NCBI GenBank assembly: GCA_904063045.1
Contig: CAJFCJ010000014.1
Coordinates: 1,113,643 to 1,177,642 of the forward strand
From: Dimorphilus gyrociliatus
Taxonomy: Eukaryota; Annelida; Polychaeta; Dinophilidae
Length of the DNA stretch: 64,000 nucleotides
Reading direction: 5' to 3'
The translations under genes were made by a program, and so were the position numbers. Positions 45,909 through 59,013 of the stretch are shown here, one piece after another (position 1 is the first letter of the stretch; every line of letters begins with the position of its first letter). The notes under the pieces are model-generated. The model searched no databases, was not told where the DNA came from, and was given only the letters and a program-made list of their open reading frames with translations.

Positions 45909-47868
45909 TATTTTGACTTGGAGTTAGATGTTAAATATTAATATTAGTATTTAAAGTTAATTTATTGTATATATATTTTTAATATCAATATATCGTGTTA
46001 AAGATAGTTAATTTAATATAGGCCTAAGGGCGAATGTAACTTTGTCCGACAGCACGTTCATAAATCGTAATTTACGTCACGAACTAGGAAAGTTTTTGAG
46101 CCGGAGGCGGCGGAGGTGCAATCGGTCGTAAAGCGTCGGTAATAAAAGCGTCTCAAACTTTCACCTTCAGAGTCACGACCAACGTAAACGTGACATTCAT
46201 AACCGGTTATTATTTTTCTATTGAGGGCTCGTTTTTGAAGAATAGGTCTCAGGGGGGCTCGGATGTGGAAGTTAAAAGTGTGACGTAGAGAGGAAGAAGA
46301 GAAGGGAGGGAGGGAGGGGGGAGGTAAGAGAAAGTATGGAGAATTTCTTTAATAATCATAGAAAAAATAATAAAATAAAAGTATGTAATTACATACTGGG
46401 ATAAACTTGGAAATATTCTTGTCAAAAATCAAGCGTTGCTGTAATTTAAAACTGTGAGAAAGAACCATCCGTTTTTAATATTTGAATACCTAATTAGCAG
46501 ACAAAGAAAGCTCTGAGAAACTGCATTTTCTCTTTCTTTCATTCTCCTCTTTGGACGAAAAACATGTGCTCAGTCTCTATCTTCTTTAACATCTGCTTTT
46601 TAAGGGCAAATAGAAATATTAAAAAAGGGGACTAATTAGATGGATTACTCTGAAAATTGTGTTGTCCGGCGGCTAATTAAGAGGTAATTAGAGCCGTTTG
46701 GACGGTAGACGGAAAGTGTAATTGGATACGGTCGTTTTTGTTCCTCGCAGGTGTTTACAGCTGCATCGAACTTACCTCCTCCGATGCAGAAGTTTCACTT
46801 TAATTAGCACGACTTTAATCACTTTTTTCGCCTGCATAGACATTCTTTGAGATTTTTATATCTTCCTCTTTTCCTATTCTTCCCAGTGTCGACCTCGTCC
46901 TTTATTTCTCACTCCCGCTAAGACAGTTTCCATTTCTGAATTCAATCCAATATAGATCTGTCATCGCTCAATCGAATAATGTATTATTCTGGTCAGTTTG
47001 ACGCTTTTTTCAACCAAGTAGCTTTTGACAAATGACAATTTCATCTATAATTCCGCTCTCCCGCGAAGGAACCTAAAAAGGCGGGAGAAGATCTCCCGTT
47101 ACCTTTTCAAATAGTTGACTGAAATGAAAAATATTTTGGTGTTCTTTTTTTGGCCCCTTGCTGTTTTTATTCATTCCACTTGCCCTCTCCTCTACGCCCT
47201 CCAATCCACTAACTTAAACTTCCTCTCCAATATTCAACTTCTCAGTCTTTCAGATGACTATCGAACGCCTCCCATAGTACCGGTCAGTTTAGAAAGGACG
47301 CTTAAGCAAGCAGCTGACCGTGAGAGTGGACACGTGTTTCCTAAAGATTTCAATACTAGTATATATGCACGTGCGCTTAAACTGATAATGATCGATTATA
47401 ATTGCATTCTAATTCAGTTTTAACCAGCTTTGTTCGATTTTTTTAGTTATCTATGAATCATTGACAATAAAAAAGAGAGAAATTTGCATATATAGCTTCT
47501 CTTGACTAGAGGCTTATTTTTTTTCTTTATTCAAAGATCTATATACATAATAAGTTTAACAAAACATATGTATAATACGCTCATTAATATTCATGATTCT
47601 TTTTTTTTCTTTTCTCTCTTTTAAAGCGTAGTTATACATAACTATACATATTTATCTTTATAATATTAATAATAAAGAATACATAATGCATATTTATATA
47701 CATACAATTGCAAAAAAAATAAAAATCAATAAAAAAGCGTATTCAATCGTATAAAAGGAAACACCGTGAAATAATTGAACACAGTTTTGAAAGAGTTTTA
47801 TCACAGTCGTCCGCGCATTGAATGACAACGTCACCGTTGTAAATTAATCGCATAAAAAAAAGAAGGTA
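45909..47868. other. Non-coding region between the CxxC gene and the protocadherin 3' end
   Basis: No supported gene. It contains TAGGCCTAAG at 46019-46028, a G-rich purine tract near 46300-46325 and a dense homeodomain-site cluster at 46491-46806. One plus-strand ORF (47115-47423) starts with a hydrophobic stretch but has no other support. Confidence 0.55.
46491..46806. promoter_or_regulatory. Candidate enhancer: TAATTA cluster with E-box/forkhead composite
   Basis: TAATTA occurs at 46491, 46633, 46674, 46685 and 46801. Between the last two lies CAGGTGTTTACAGCTG (46748-46763): E-box, forkhead core TGTTTAC, E-box. These are established homeodomain, bHLH and Fox consensus sites. Clustering, not experiment, suggests an enhancer. 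Confidence 0.4.
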
Positions 47869-50800
47869 TCACACGTGGCTAGCTTTACATAATTCACTAT
47901 CGTCCCATCGTCTACCATTCAATCGGTTTTGATTGGCCGATTCGATCCGATTAAGCTTACTATCTGAAGCGCCACCATACGACGATGAAGATGTTGATTG
48001 AACGACGTTTAAACCTCTGTGAATCCGAGCCGTTTGTATGCTTTTACCTTTGAAAAAAAGAGACAACATAAGGGAGAATTTATGAAATTCAATACATAAA
48101 AATATATATTCAAGGGCTTTATACTAAGATAAATTTACAGGCAATATGTTATGTATTATCTTTTTTCCCTATGAAAGACAATACTCTTCTTTTATAAGAG
48201 AGACTTACCCTTATTTCGGACATTCAACTTTAGCATTAGCTCCTCTTCATTATCATTTGAGCCCCTTCCGCTATCGCTATCCGCTGACAGAACGCTATCA
48301 TCGTAATTACAGGGAGACTTAAATTGGTCTCCACTCGCCGGAGTGGCTCCAACAACAGAATAGAAGGGCTATTAGAGAATAAAGAAAGAATTAAAAATAA
48401 AATTGACCTATTATTCAATTTTTTTATTATAAGAAAAAACTGCTCTAGTCAGTAGGAGAGTAAATCGCAACTTAAAAAAAGTATAATCTAACATCAACCT
48501 TTATCAATCCCTTCTTTTACCCTTCCTACCCCCTCCTTCTTCTACTTTATCTACTCCTATTCCCCTTTACCCCTGGGCAGGAGAAGGACATAAAAAAGAG
48601 AGAAAAGGAATTTAAATAAAAGAAATAAAGAAAACGGGGATAAAATACTGTTGGAAAAATTTTTTCGTTACTGATAAGGATCAATCACATTCGTTTCGAC
48701 TGAATGAAGGAGACCCCTAGATTCTTTATTCTACCCCTTTCTTGCTTTTAAGTAATAAAGCGTGAACAGTTACAAACCGACTGTATGTATTAATTTATTA
48801 GGGAAGAAAAAGAAAGGAAAATAGTGTAAAGGCGACCGTATCCCGTTGTGATGAACTTTCTGTTTCGAATGGGGATATTTCTCTTTTTTATTGCGGATAA
48901 ACGTCGCGCTTAATTACGCCGTTACAATGCTATTAGCATTAAACTGCGCTTTATGAACGTTCCATTAAGGCGAGAGTCGGTCATAAAAAAAAAGCTGGGG
49001 TTTCTATTTATAATAACTAAGCCAATTTTCAGTGGCCACGGCCAAAAAAAACTATAGCCTGAGGTTATCGTATATATCTCCTCGAGCGAATATTTTCTAC
49101 TTCTCTCCTCCCTCCCCAAAAAAATCTGCTGGATATTGAATGAAAAGAGAAAATATTAGAGTAGGTGAACGAGTGAACACGAGAGGGAGAGAGAGAGAGA
49201 GGGGGGTGGAGAAGAGAAAGAGTAGAATTGAATTGTGAGTACAGTTGAAGCTGTAGCGTCGCACGCACCGATTACGCAATCAGTCGAATTACGTAAACAT
49301 AATGAAATTGTCGTTTATAAGACAGCTGCGAACGTGAGTAGGAATTTATATTTATATGTATATTACACTTAAACGACCGAACAAATATATGCTTGTTTTT
49401 TCTTCATTTTAACCCTTTTTTTGTATGTACACAAACGAAATTTATTGAACAAAATAAAGGAGGTGGGGATGGGAGGGACTAAGGAAGAGAAAAAGGTTAA
49501 GGGGAAGTACAAAAGAAAAGGTGATATAGCGTCTCTTTATTCCTTTATGCAACTTTTTTTTCCTTCCTCTACATATTGTTAAAAACAGATGGAATTGTAT
49601 AAAAACTTAGAGACGCCTTACGGTTTTGAGAAACCATTGCAAAAGAAAAAAAGATCCCTATGTCATTAAGGTTAGCTTACAACAAAACGCGGATTAGACT
49701 GATTTGTTTATTTTGAAAGCTTTGTACTGCGTTTTCTACACCTGCCGGGACTTTGAATAATATCTACGAGCGTATATAATCTATATACGGCGGCAGTCCA
49801 TTAACTTTATTAGAGGTGAAGGCCGTATGTGAAAATTCTTTGACCGTGTAAATTGCATGCATGTGTACACGTAGACGCCGCAAGATGCTGGTAGGGGGTT
49901 GAATATGGTAATATATAAAGTGAAATGCCGCTTTATTATTAACCTTATATAACTTATTCATCATTATATATAGTGAAAGTTGCAAAGACTGGAGGGAGGC
50001 GCATGCAAGCGAGTATCATCTCGGCTGGTTACCCCTTTGATCACAGTTTACGAGGCGAATCCCATTAAATCAGTGTTTTTTGAGCGCGTTCAACAAATGT
50101 TTCTCTCTACTACGTAATTAATACTTAGTCATGCGAAATTCACCACCCCTTTTCTAGATTAATCCTATTGAAATAAGAAGAAAAAAAACCTGTCCCTTTT
50201 TTAGTGATTATAAAAAAATCATGACTTCTCTGAGATGTCTACATGAAACAGAGACGCCAGCCGACGCCTTTCTTGTCTTGACAAACTCCTACTATATTAT
50301 GTATTCGTTTTTATTGTCCGGTATGGGGAGCGAATCGATTCCGGTTGAGGGCAGTACGGAATGCGTTTTTGTTCCATAATTAGCCGAACGATATGCGGGG
50401 CGTCGTTTATAAACGGTTTCTGACGTTTCTTATTCAAAAATATTTGCCAGTTGAAAATATATGCAGATAAAAATATTGACAGGTATTTTCTACCCCCTAC
50501 AGAGTCAGCCTAGCTGAATACAAGTGGCGTAACAGACAAGACCAAGTCGATTTTAAAAAGCTCATGTGTCTCATTCAAAAGATAAAGGGGGGAGAAGGAA
50601 AAAGTTGGTTTTGGGGGCGGCGTGGCGGCGGCTGTTAGGTGGGAGGCTGACTACCTTAGAAAAGAATTGAACGAGCCCCTAGTTTAGGCGATGATTGATT
50701 ATGCCGAGACATTTGGCAGGTAATTATTATACGTTTTCATATAGACGTATATGTTTATAATACGTTGACCAGTTGGAAAATATGCGATCAAACGCGTTAC

Positions 50801-53800
50801 TAATTACTATACGAACGTCAATACTAATAGGGACATTGCGCAATAAGCGACGCCAACTAGAGGTAAATGACGTTCGCGGACGTCACTATAATGCGGTGTG
50901 CAGGTGTATACACGTTTAGAAGACTCTTTGAAGTGACCGGCAATTTGGATCAAGGGAGAGCCACGGTAGACGTCTCTACCCACCCGCCTCGCCTTTTCGA
51001 TTAAAGCTAATGAAGCGAGCTATGTCTGTTTGGAAGAGTCTCTTTGAAAAACTTGAACATAATAGGAAAAAAGAGTGAGAGGAGATAAACGTAAACAACA
51101 TGGAACAGCATCTGTTGCTTAGCCGCGAAACGCCAAAAACAACGTTTATCTTCAAAACAAATCGGATCGAACCCCGACAGATCTTAGCAGGGGTGTGGTT
51201 CTTTTAATACGTAAGGTGTTAGTTAATTAACTAGCCTTATACAAATAATCGAAAGGGAACGGGCTTCCTAAAGGGCTACCATTTGTTTATAAAGTAATCG
51301 GACCGGGAAAAAGAAAGGGAAAGGCAGATGCCCAATGAAGGGGCCTCAGATGAAAGCGGTATGCGCGTTCTCGGCTGGACGTCCCTAGGTACCCTACCTA
51401 CTTTGCCCGCCCAATTTTTTTTGTTCGTGGAAATTTCAACGCGTGCGACTAGGCGAAAAATGGAAAACCCTCGGCGCTCGCCGCGAAAGGTCTCTGAGGG
51501 GTCGGTAGCGCTTCGAAACGGAAAGTGGACGCTAATTGCCCACCCGAGCATGCTATTATATTTTGCGGTTGAGATTACCGATCCGAACCTCCTCTTAACC
51601 CCTTTGTTTACCCGATTGTCATGGTAACTCTAACTGACGCGAATTGCTCTCCTTTTTACTCTTATGTATGGCTAATTAGACGTACCTGATGCGGTTCGTT
51701 ATCCACGGTTTGCGTCTGTAATCCAGCTGATGATGAGAAGACACTCTTCTGATGTCCTAAACGAGAAGCGTACTGCAAATTATTACGATTGTCGCATTTA
51801 ATGAGATAGAAGATAGCAGCAATGAGAATGGCAGCAAGGACACCAGTAATGCTTGTTATAACTATGATAATTATCATATTTGAATTAGACGTAGTTGTCC
51901 CTCTCTTTTGATTGGAGAAAGGTAAAGATTTATCAATAATTATAGTCACATTAGAAGTTACAGAAAGAGGAGTAGGAGAGCCATGATCTCTCACTTCGAC
52001 CGTTAATATATAGCTAACGTATTCAATATCGGAGAATTCTACGGAAGTCTTTAGCCAACCATCTTCCGATAGCTTGAATTTGTTATTATTATTCTTTAGA
52101 AAATAAGATAATTGACCATTTTCTCCATCATCTGGATCTTTTGCTCTTATTCTTACTATCGGATATCCAACTTCAACGTACGATGAAATGCTAACCGTAT
52201 TATTATAATACACCGGAAATATAAATTTTGGTTGATTGTCATTGACATCTCTAATGCGTATCTTCGCCCTACATTTGCCGATTAATTGCTTTCCAGTATC
52301 CCCCTTAGCTAGGATAATAAGATCGTATTCACTCCTATCTTCCCTGTCTAACCGTCTATTTGAATATATTTTGCCGTTGTACTGGTTGATAAAAAATAAA
52401 AAATTGGGATTGTTAGCTTGATCTTTTTGAATTTCATATTGAAATTCACTAAAAGCAGGTGAGTCCTTGTCAGAAGCCTTAACTTCTCCGATTTCCTCTC
52501 CGATATCACCCTTCTGTTCTTCATCAACTTCAAAAATGTAAAGGCTCTTTTCGAAGACTGGTGCGTTGTCATCTACGTCAAGTATCTCGACTATGAGATC
52601 GACACTAGAATTCCTTGGGGGACTCCCATTATCCCAAGCTAGAACGGTTATTTTGTAAAAATCTCTGTCTTCTCTATCGAACTTATAATTAGCTGTCACT
52701 TGACCAGTCCTTGTATTAATCTTGAAGTATTCTGAGAACTCGCCACTCAACGAGTACGTTACCCTACCATAATCTGAGTCCAAATCGGTAGCATTAACGA
52801 TAATTATAGGGTGCCCTAAGTCGTTTTCTTCATAGAGCGACGTTTCATACCTAGGTAGCTTGAACTTTGGTGAATTATCGTTGATGTCAACAATAGATGC
52901 TTGTACTTCTTTCCGCGAGAGGAGCGGCGGGGAACCCTTATCCTGACAGGTAATATTAAACCTAACGGACGCCATCTCTTCTCTATTGAAATTTGTTACT
53001 GTTGTTATTTTATAGTTTTTCTCATTACCCTCATCAAAGAACGGATCTAATAAAAATCGGGAATCGCTTATTTTACAAGAGAAAATTCCTGCATTTCCAT
53101 CGTCCTTATCGCTAACTCGAACTTGAGCAAACAGTTGATTTTCACCAGCCTCTTCTTCAATTTCTATACGAGAGCCAACAGTAACGACACTTATTTCCGG
53201 CCGTTCATCGTTCACGTCTGAAACGTCGATAAGGGCTTGGCAAGTTGTCTGTTTACTGTTAGTAGCCTTATCTGTGACCGTAACTTGAAAGCGTAAGCTT
53301 TTTTCCATCTCGTAGTCTAGCTTAGCGTCAGGTTTAAGGTAAATATTACCGTCGCTGTTTATTCTTATTAAGTCTCCGTACTTTTGTTGAGATTCAGCTG
53401 ATAACGAATATATTAGTTGACTGTTCGGCCCATCGTCGTCCTTGTCTCCCGCCTCGATCTTTATCAAGAGCTCACCGGGATTAAGATTCTCCGGAACGGT
53501 GTTAGTAAACAAGTCTTTCAAACAATGAGGCGGATTGTCGTTGACATCCGTGATCTTAACATTGAAAGTGAAATTTGAAGATCTGGCTCCTTTATCGACG
53601 CAAGTAAGGATAAAGTTTTTGTAAGCAGCGTTCGTTTCACGATCTAGATCATTTGTAATTATTAAAGTAACCTTATTCGGATTGAATCCGAAAGGACTAC
53701 CCGGCGGCGTTTGTAAACGGTAGTTGGAAATTCCATTCTTCGGGCTATCGTAGTCGACCGCCTTTGGCAAACTGAATTCATCGCCTATTTTAGCATCCTC

Positions 53801-54196
53801 AGGAATATCCACAGTTGTTTTTCGCGTTTCCCAAACCGGGGAATTATCGTTTTTATCATTAATGTTAATTCGAACTTTTACAGATTGGATAGCTGTTCCA
53901 ATCGTTTTTGTAACATGTAAGTCAAAAAAGCACTCTACCTTTCCTCGGCACACGTCGACAGCGTCTCTATCGATAACCTTTGTTGTTGTTAATACACCAG
54001 CAGGGCTTAAGTTAAATAATCCAGAGCCTTGATTGAAAGATAGAAAAATTGGCGGAGTCGAACTAGTCGACTTTTTAGTCCTTGATAAATCACCTATTAA
54101 GCTACCGGCTTTTAAACCTTCGAAGACAGAGTAGTTAGCCACCTCTTGAGTTTTGACTACTGCAAATAGGCAGACAAAAGCTGTAATGCAAAACAT
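47869..54196 (-). CDS. Protocadherin (delta-like), seven cadherin repeats, one TM, short tail
   Basis: Three exons (51686-54196, 48209-48368, 47869-48047) sum to 2850 nt, or 949 residues. ATG at 54196 begins a signal peptide (MFCITAFVCLFAVVKT). The large exon encodes the whole ectodomain: repeated DxNDN(S/P/A)P calcium motifs (INDKNDNSPVW, VNDNPPH, INDNSPKF, VDDNAPVF, VNDNQPKF), LDRE(D/T) and DxDxGxN motifs, about seven cadherin repeats. A TM helix follows (MIIIIVITSITGVLAAILIA). Ectodomain and TM on one exon is typical of protocadherins. The tail exons contain DDSVLSADSDSGRGSNDNEE, resembling delta-protocadherin cytoplasmic motifs. Likely a homophilic neuronal adhesion molecule. A 3.3 kb intron separates ectodomain from tail. 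Confidence 0.92.
48369..51685 (-). other. 3.3 kb protocadherin intron
   Basis: The exon joins are phase 0 and clean (EPHQ|PFYSVV). The intron holds purine-rich tracts, an imperfect GAGAG repeat near 49185-49205 and TGACGTTCGCGGACGTCA at 50873-50890. The stretch 50.3-51.6 kb is less AT-rich than the surrounding DNA. No internal exon was found. Confidence 0.55.
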
Positions 54197-54388
54197 GTTT
54201 GCGTTGTAAACGTCCAATCCGGAAAAGGGCGTCGAATATATAGGTAGATAGATAGATATTCTATATAAAACTTCAGTCTATCCGCTTAGAATTCAGTTTA
54301 CTTTAACAATATCGATCATATTCTCTTTCTAATTCACTGCGGCTGGCTGCCGTCGTCGAATGACGGCCGATTGTAAAGATAGTCGATA

Positions 54389-54398
54389 GTCACGTGAC
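54389..54398. promoter_or_regulatory. GTCACGTGAC palindrome upstream of protocadherin
   Basis: Perfect 10-bp palindrome, identical to the CLEAR/USF-type consensus, 193 bp upstream of the start codon. The role is inferred from position. Confidence 0.4.
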
Positions 54399-57300
54399 CG
54401 TCCTGAATGATGATTGGTTGTTGTTCTGTCAGCTTCTTGAATATTCATCGAATGGTAGTACGAGGATTGAGGCAACGAGCCGGACAATAAACAATCAATA
54501 AAAACAACACTTGAGGTAATCGAGACATATTTTCCTTGTCGTTAGAATATTGGAAGATGAAACACAGAGCGTTCTCGCTCTAATTCCTAGCGACGCGCTC
54601 CTAATAAGATAGGCCTAAGGCAGAATAAAAGGTGAGAATGGAAGGTAGAGAATTGTGCGTGCGAATTTCTATAATACAGTCGATGTTAACCTTCGTAAAA
54701 AAGTCAATAAGATCTGAAAGGTGCTAAAGTAAACTCATAACTCTCAAATAATAGATCATTTTTCCTGAGGTCAAAATCCAAGAAAAAAGCGACGGTCCGA
54801 CATTTATTTACTGCTTAAATCTTGAAGGTATTCAACTCGACACGTCTATCAACACAATCCTAATCCGATGACATGTGTTCACTGCCTATATTCAGTCTAG
54901 TTCCGTATAAAAACTTTGCAGTCTACCATTAAAAACCATCTAGTTCTACCAAAGCCGATATGTATGTATATATTAGTATATGTGTGTTTGTGTGCGTGTG
55001 TTTTTTTTTAAAAAAAAAATTGATTTATTATAAATGAAATACAATAATAATGTATAAATGTTTTAAATATATACAGACTATATGGCGTATAGGTAGATTC
55101 TATTTATATATATAAATGTATGTGTAAATTGTATGCAGATAGAAGAAAAACGGAAGGCGTCTATGACATTCTATGTAGAGAATAACCGTCCGTTGGACCG
55201 TCTCGGATGTCAACTGCGAATAATTACCGATTTTTGTGACTATGCATTTGCCATACCCCCCACAGTACTTTATATATATAATAAATACATTATCCGAGCA
55301 CGAACATACGGGGGTTTCAACCACGTCTATGGATCAAATTATACGAGTTAAAGTATGTATACTATACACTTAAATATAAATAGTATATTCATAAGACATG
55401 GGTAAACAAATAGAGTGTAATAGCTTAAAATATATATATAGATATTTAATATATATATCCAACTACTTTATATGCTATAACACCTAATAATGAAAAGAAG
55501 GAAATCTATAGATACGTAACTAGTTTTCAAGTTTACTAATACTACAGGAAAAGCGAAAGAAAAATACGATTAATCATATATCTCGGAGACTATATAAATA
55601 CGGTAAGATCAAAAAGAGAGATCTTATAAATACGCTTATTCAACTAAAGAATATAAAGTCATAACCGAAAACAACTTCGATAAAGGCCGATTCACGTCTG
55701 ATTTGAGCCGTTCAACAATTAACAATGAGTCTTTTATGGATCGCGTCGGTTTCGAAGGAATACGAACAACTCTCGAATGTCACGGCAAAATTAGCCTATT
55801 ACTGCGACAATAATCATAATAATAATAATGCGTTAGATAATTAATTTTTCATACTATACATCATACATCGTTGATGCCTTAAATGAATAAGACATTTATT
55901 CCTCATCCATTCTAATTTTAATATAAATATACACCTTTCTTTCTCTTCCTTTTATTACCATTATCATTAATACATTAGCGAAGGCCTATAAAAACGGTAG
56001 AAGATCTCGCTTAGTAAAAACGGTAACAGGTTTCTAAGCCGTCCCCTAAAACGATAGTCAACATTGGAAAAATAAGAAGTACGTATCGAGTAGGAATTGT
56101 TTATCGAACCTTTTTTCGAAATAAGTCTTCTGCATACAAGTGCACATAGAAGAGGGTTTGTGACGGAGAGTATAAGTTTGTTTGACTAAGAGATAATTCA
56201 ACATTTTTTATTCTATACCCTATCCTCGAAACCTGCGCAGTTCAATATTAAGGAAAAAGACAGCAGGCATGTTACCTAATCAAGCCATCTTCTTCAATCT
56301 ATTAAAAGCTTTAACCATAAACTTCAATCTTTACAATTTTAACCATGCGAAATGAAGTAGTTTAACGGAAGAGGCACTCTTTCAATGACAAAATTGACGG
56401 AGGCAATAAGGGTTTAGGAATAGAAAGCTCCTCGATATCTGTCACGTGACAAACGACGGTGAAAATGAGTGCATTACATCATAATAACTAGACATTCGAC
56501 ACCCCCGCATGCGTCAAGAGGTGTGACGGCTGCGTTTTTCTCTTTATTTTATTTACTGGCGATGCTAGCTTCGAAACCCATTTACCTACCTTTCGACGTT
56601 TTCCTATAATTCTCCGCATACATATTTAGGGAGTTTGAAAGATCCTTTTTATCCGATCACGTCCACCTATTTGGAATGTTGTTATAATGTTTGGCGACTT
56701 GAAGACTCAGATTCGAATTTATATTTACCGTCTTGTTCAAGTTGACCTTTTTCTTGCCGACGCCTATGGAACAGGTGCGGTCAGTCACGAACAGCAGTAA
56801 TATAATTCCGTATACAATCACGATTTATACGTTTTTGTGTCGCATTCCATATGATAAATATTAAAAATTCAAACAATAACTGTTGGAATGGATGCAATAA
56901 AGGGAAAACCGCAACATCCTTTTTTGAAAAATTCTTATCATAGCTTTACTCTGAATTGTTAGCATTATCATTCTTGGAATCTGAATTTTCCCTGATCTAT
57001 TCCGCCCTCCCCCTATCTTCCTTCTTATACGCCTCGTTAGACTCAAAATATAAGCCAAATAAAGAGGTTAAGAAATGTGGGCGGGATGGACGTTTCGCCC
57101 TAACAATTTTAAACCCAATTTTTCCCATCATTCATTCAATTCTTGACGCGTCTAGCGGCTACTTACTAAGCGCTACATAAAATATAAAAGGATACGAAAA
57201 CATATTCCGATTCGACAATTCTACATCAAAAGGCCGCCTTCAAAGAGAGGCGAAATTAGAAATCGCCGCCGTTCAAGTATTCAAAAATAGAGGGAAGGCG

Positions 57301-58960
57301 GAGAGCGAAAAGAAGAGAGGAGACAGTGCGACAGGCTATGAATTTTACAACGCCTCTCCTATACATTATGTAATTATACGATTCTTCGCAGCGTTCAATA
57401 AAAGAATCTTTCCCCTTAATCGAATCGGTCAAAGGTCGTAAGCAAGCGGGCGACAGAAGCGTCACCTCTTCCTCCCCATCTTCTTCGTTAAGTAAAATAG
57501 GGTTGAGGTTAGACGTTGCTCGGAGCAATAAACGATGGGGATTTTTTCATTGACACAGACCTTTCCCGCCCACCACTTTGTACCAAGTTTTCCGGCCTTA
57601 ATAGCAATACGAAACCGAAACTAACGATAACCCAAACGGATAACGTTTCGGCTAAAAGCGCAACTGATCTCGAAACATATTTCGAGTGCTAGACAAGCTG
57701 TTTTAAAGTGGAAATTCGATACGATCTACACTTTACGGACACATTCCTTTCATAAAAAAAGAAAGGTAGAAGAGCGACTAGTAGAGTTTCATAGTAGCAA
57801 TGTATTGAAAATATACTAAACGATGTTTAAAAGAAACTTTAAAGAAACTCGTAAAAATTTCATTTATTTTTCACACGATACTATAAAACCTTACTATTCG
57901 GAATAAAAAGGTGGAAAAAAATGTATTTAGGTGCAAAAACTGAATGGATGAAAGGAGAATTCAGGAATCTAGGATATTTTTTAAGTAAAAAATAAAAAAA
58001 TAAAAATAAAGTATAAATCGCACAGATGTGCTTTCGTATCTTATAACGCCTCGTTGAACACGCGAGTCATTGTAAAGGCGAGGGAAAAGAGGTAAACATA
58101 TTTTTTTCACATTCCAAAACCACCTCCTCTAACAAAAATAAATAAGGCAGATACATAAACTATTGGGAATAGACCGCTTTTTTCCTTTCTACACTTCTTA
58201 TCTTATTACGTAATATTTTACGGTTTCTTATCATGATAAAATGCAATCAAAACTCTATTGCTCTAGCAACCTAACTAGCATCCGATGGCCGAATTAGTGT
58301 TTGATTAAGAGATTTGGGCAACTAGTGAGAATAAGACTTTGTTTATAGTCTTACGTACCGATTTATCAGTATGGGAAATACGATGATAAAGCGTCGTATA
58401 ACGATTGTTGTTTAGTCGGTGGAATTAACAAAAAAGAAAGGGATTTAAAAAGTGGGTGGAGACGCCTTTTTGTCTGTTAGAATAGACTCTTTAAAGCAAC
58501 AGGTGACGTATTCCACGTTGCCCTTTGAAAAGACTAACAGAAATTAGTTGCTTTTTAATGATAATAGACAGAATCACGACTAAAACGAAAAGCTAATTAT
58601 TGAATCCGATAAAGGGTGGGAGCGTCGATTATTACGTGACTAGGGGAGAAGGGTGGGGTCGGCATTCCCTCTTCCTTCCTATTTGTACCCTCTCATCAAG
58701 AGGAGAAAAGCTCTGTCAGCCGTGCTGTTCTAATGAAAACATTATATAACTTACGTAAAAAGCGTCTAGTTTTCAAGTAACTCACTAGTACTTACTAGTT
58801 CTTTGGCTACTTTATGCTCTCAAAAAAAATCCCGTTTCCTACTTAATTAAATCATTACATAACATTATATAATAGTATGTTATGAACAGTAGAATTTTAT
58901 TACAAATAACTTAATAACATGCCATTATAAAGGGAAAAGGAAGAAGACAAGACGGAAGGA

Positions 58961-58966
<6 letters not shown>

Positions 58967-59010
<44 letters not shown>
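58967..59010. repeat. AG dinucleotide microsatellite, 22 units
   Basis: Uninterrupted 44-bp AG run in the long intergenic region. Confidence 0.97.

Positions 59011-59013
<3 letters not shown>

Noticed and set aside
47115-47423. 102-codon plus-strand ORF with a hydrophobic N-terminus, possible secreted peptide
   Set aside because: No domain, no splice support and low-complexity surroundings; the signal-like start could be chance.
51328-51627. 99-codon plus-strand ORF in a less AT-rich stretch of the protocadherin intron
   Set aside because: The opposite strand is equally open there, no homology is seen, and it is probably an effect of local base composition.
57256-57528. 90-codon minus-strand ORF with an acidic patch
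   Set aside because: No ATG-supported homology, no clear acceptor or donor, and the second half looks random.
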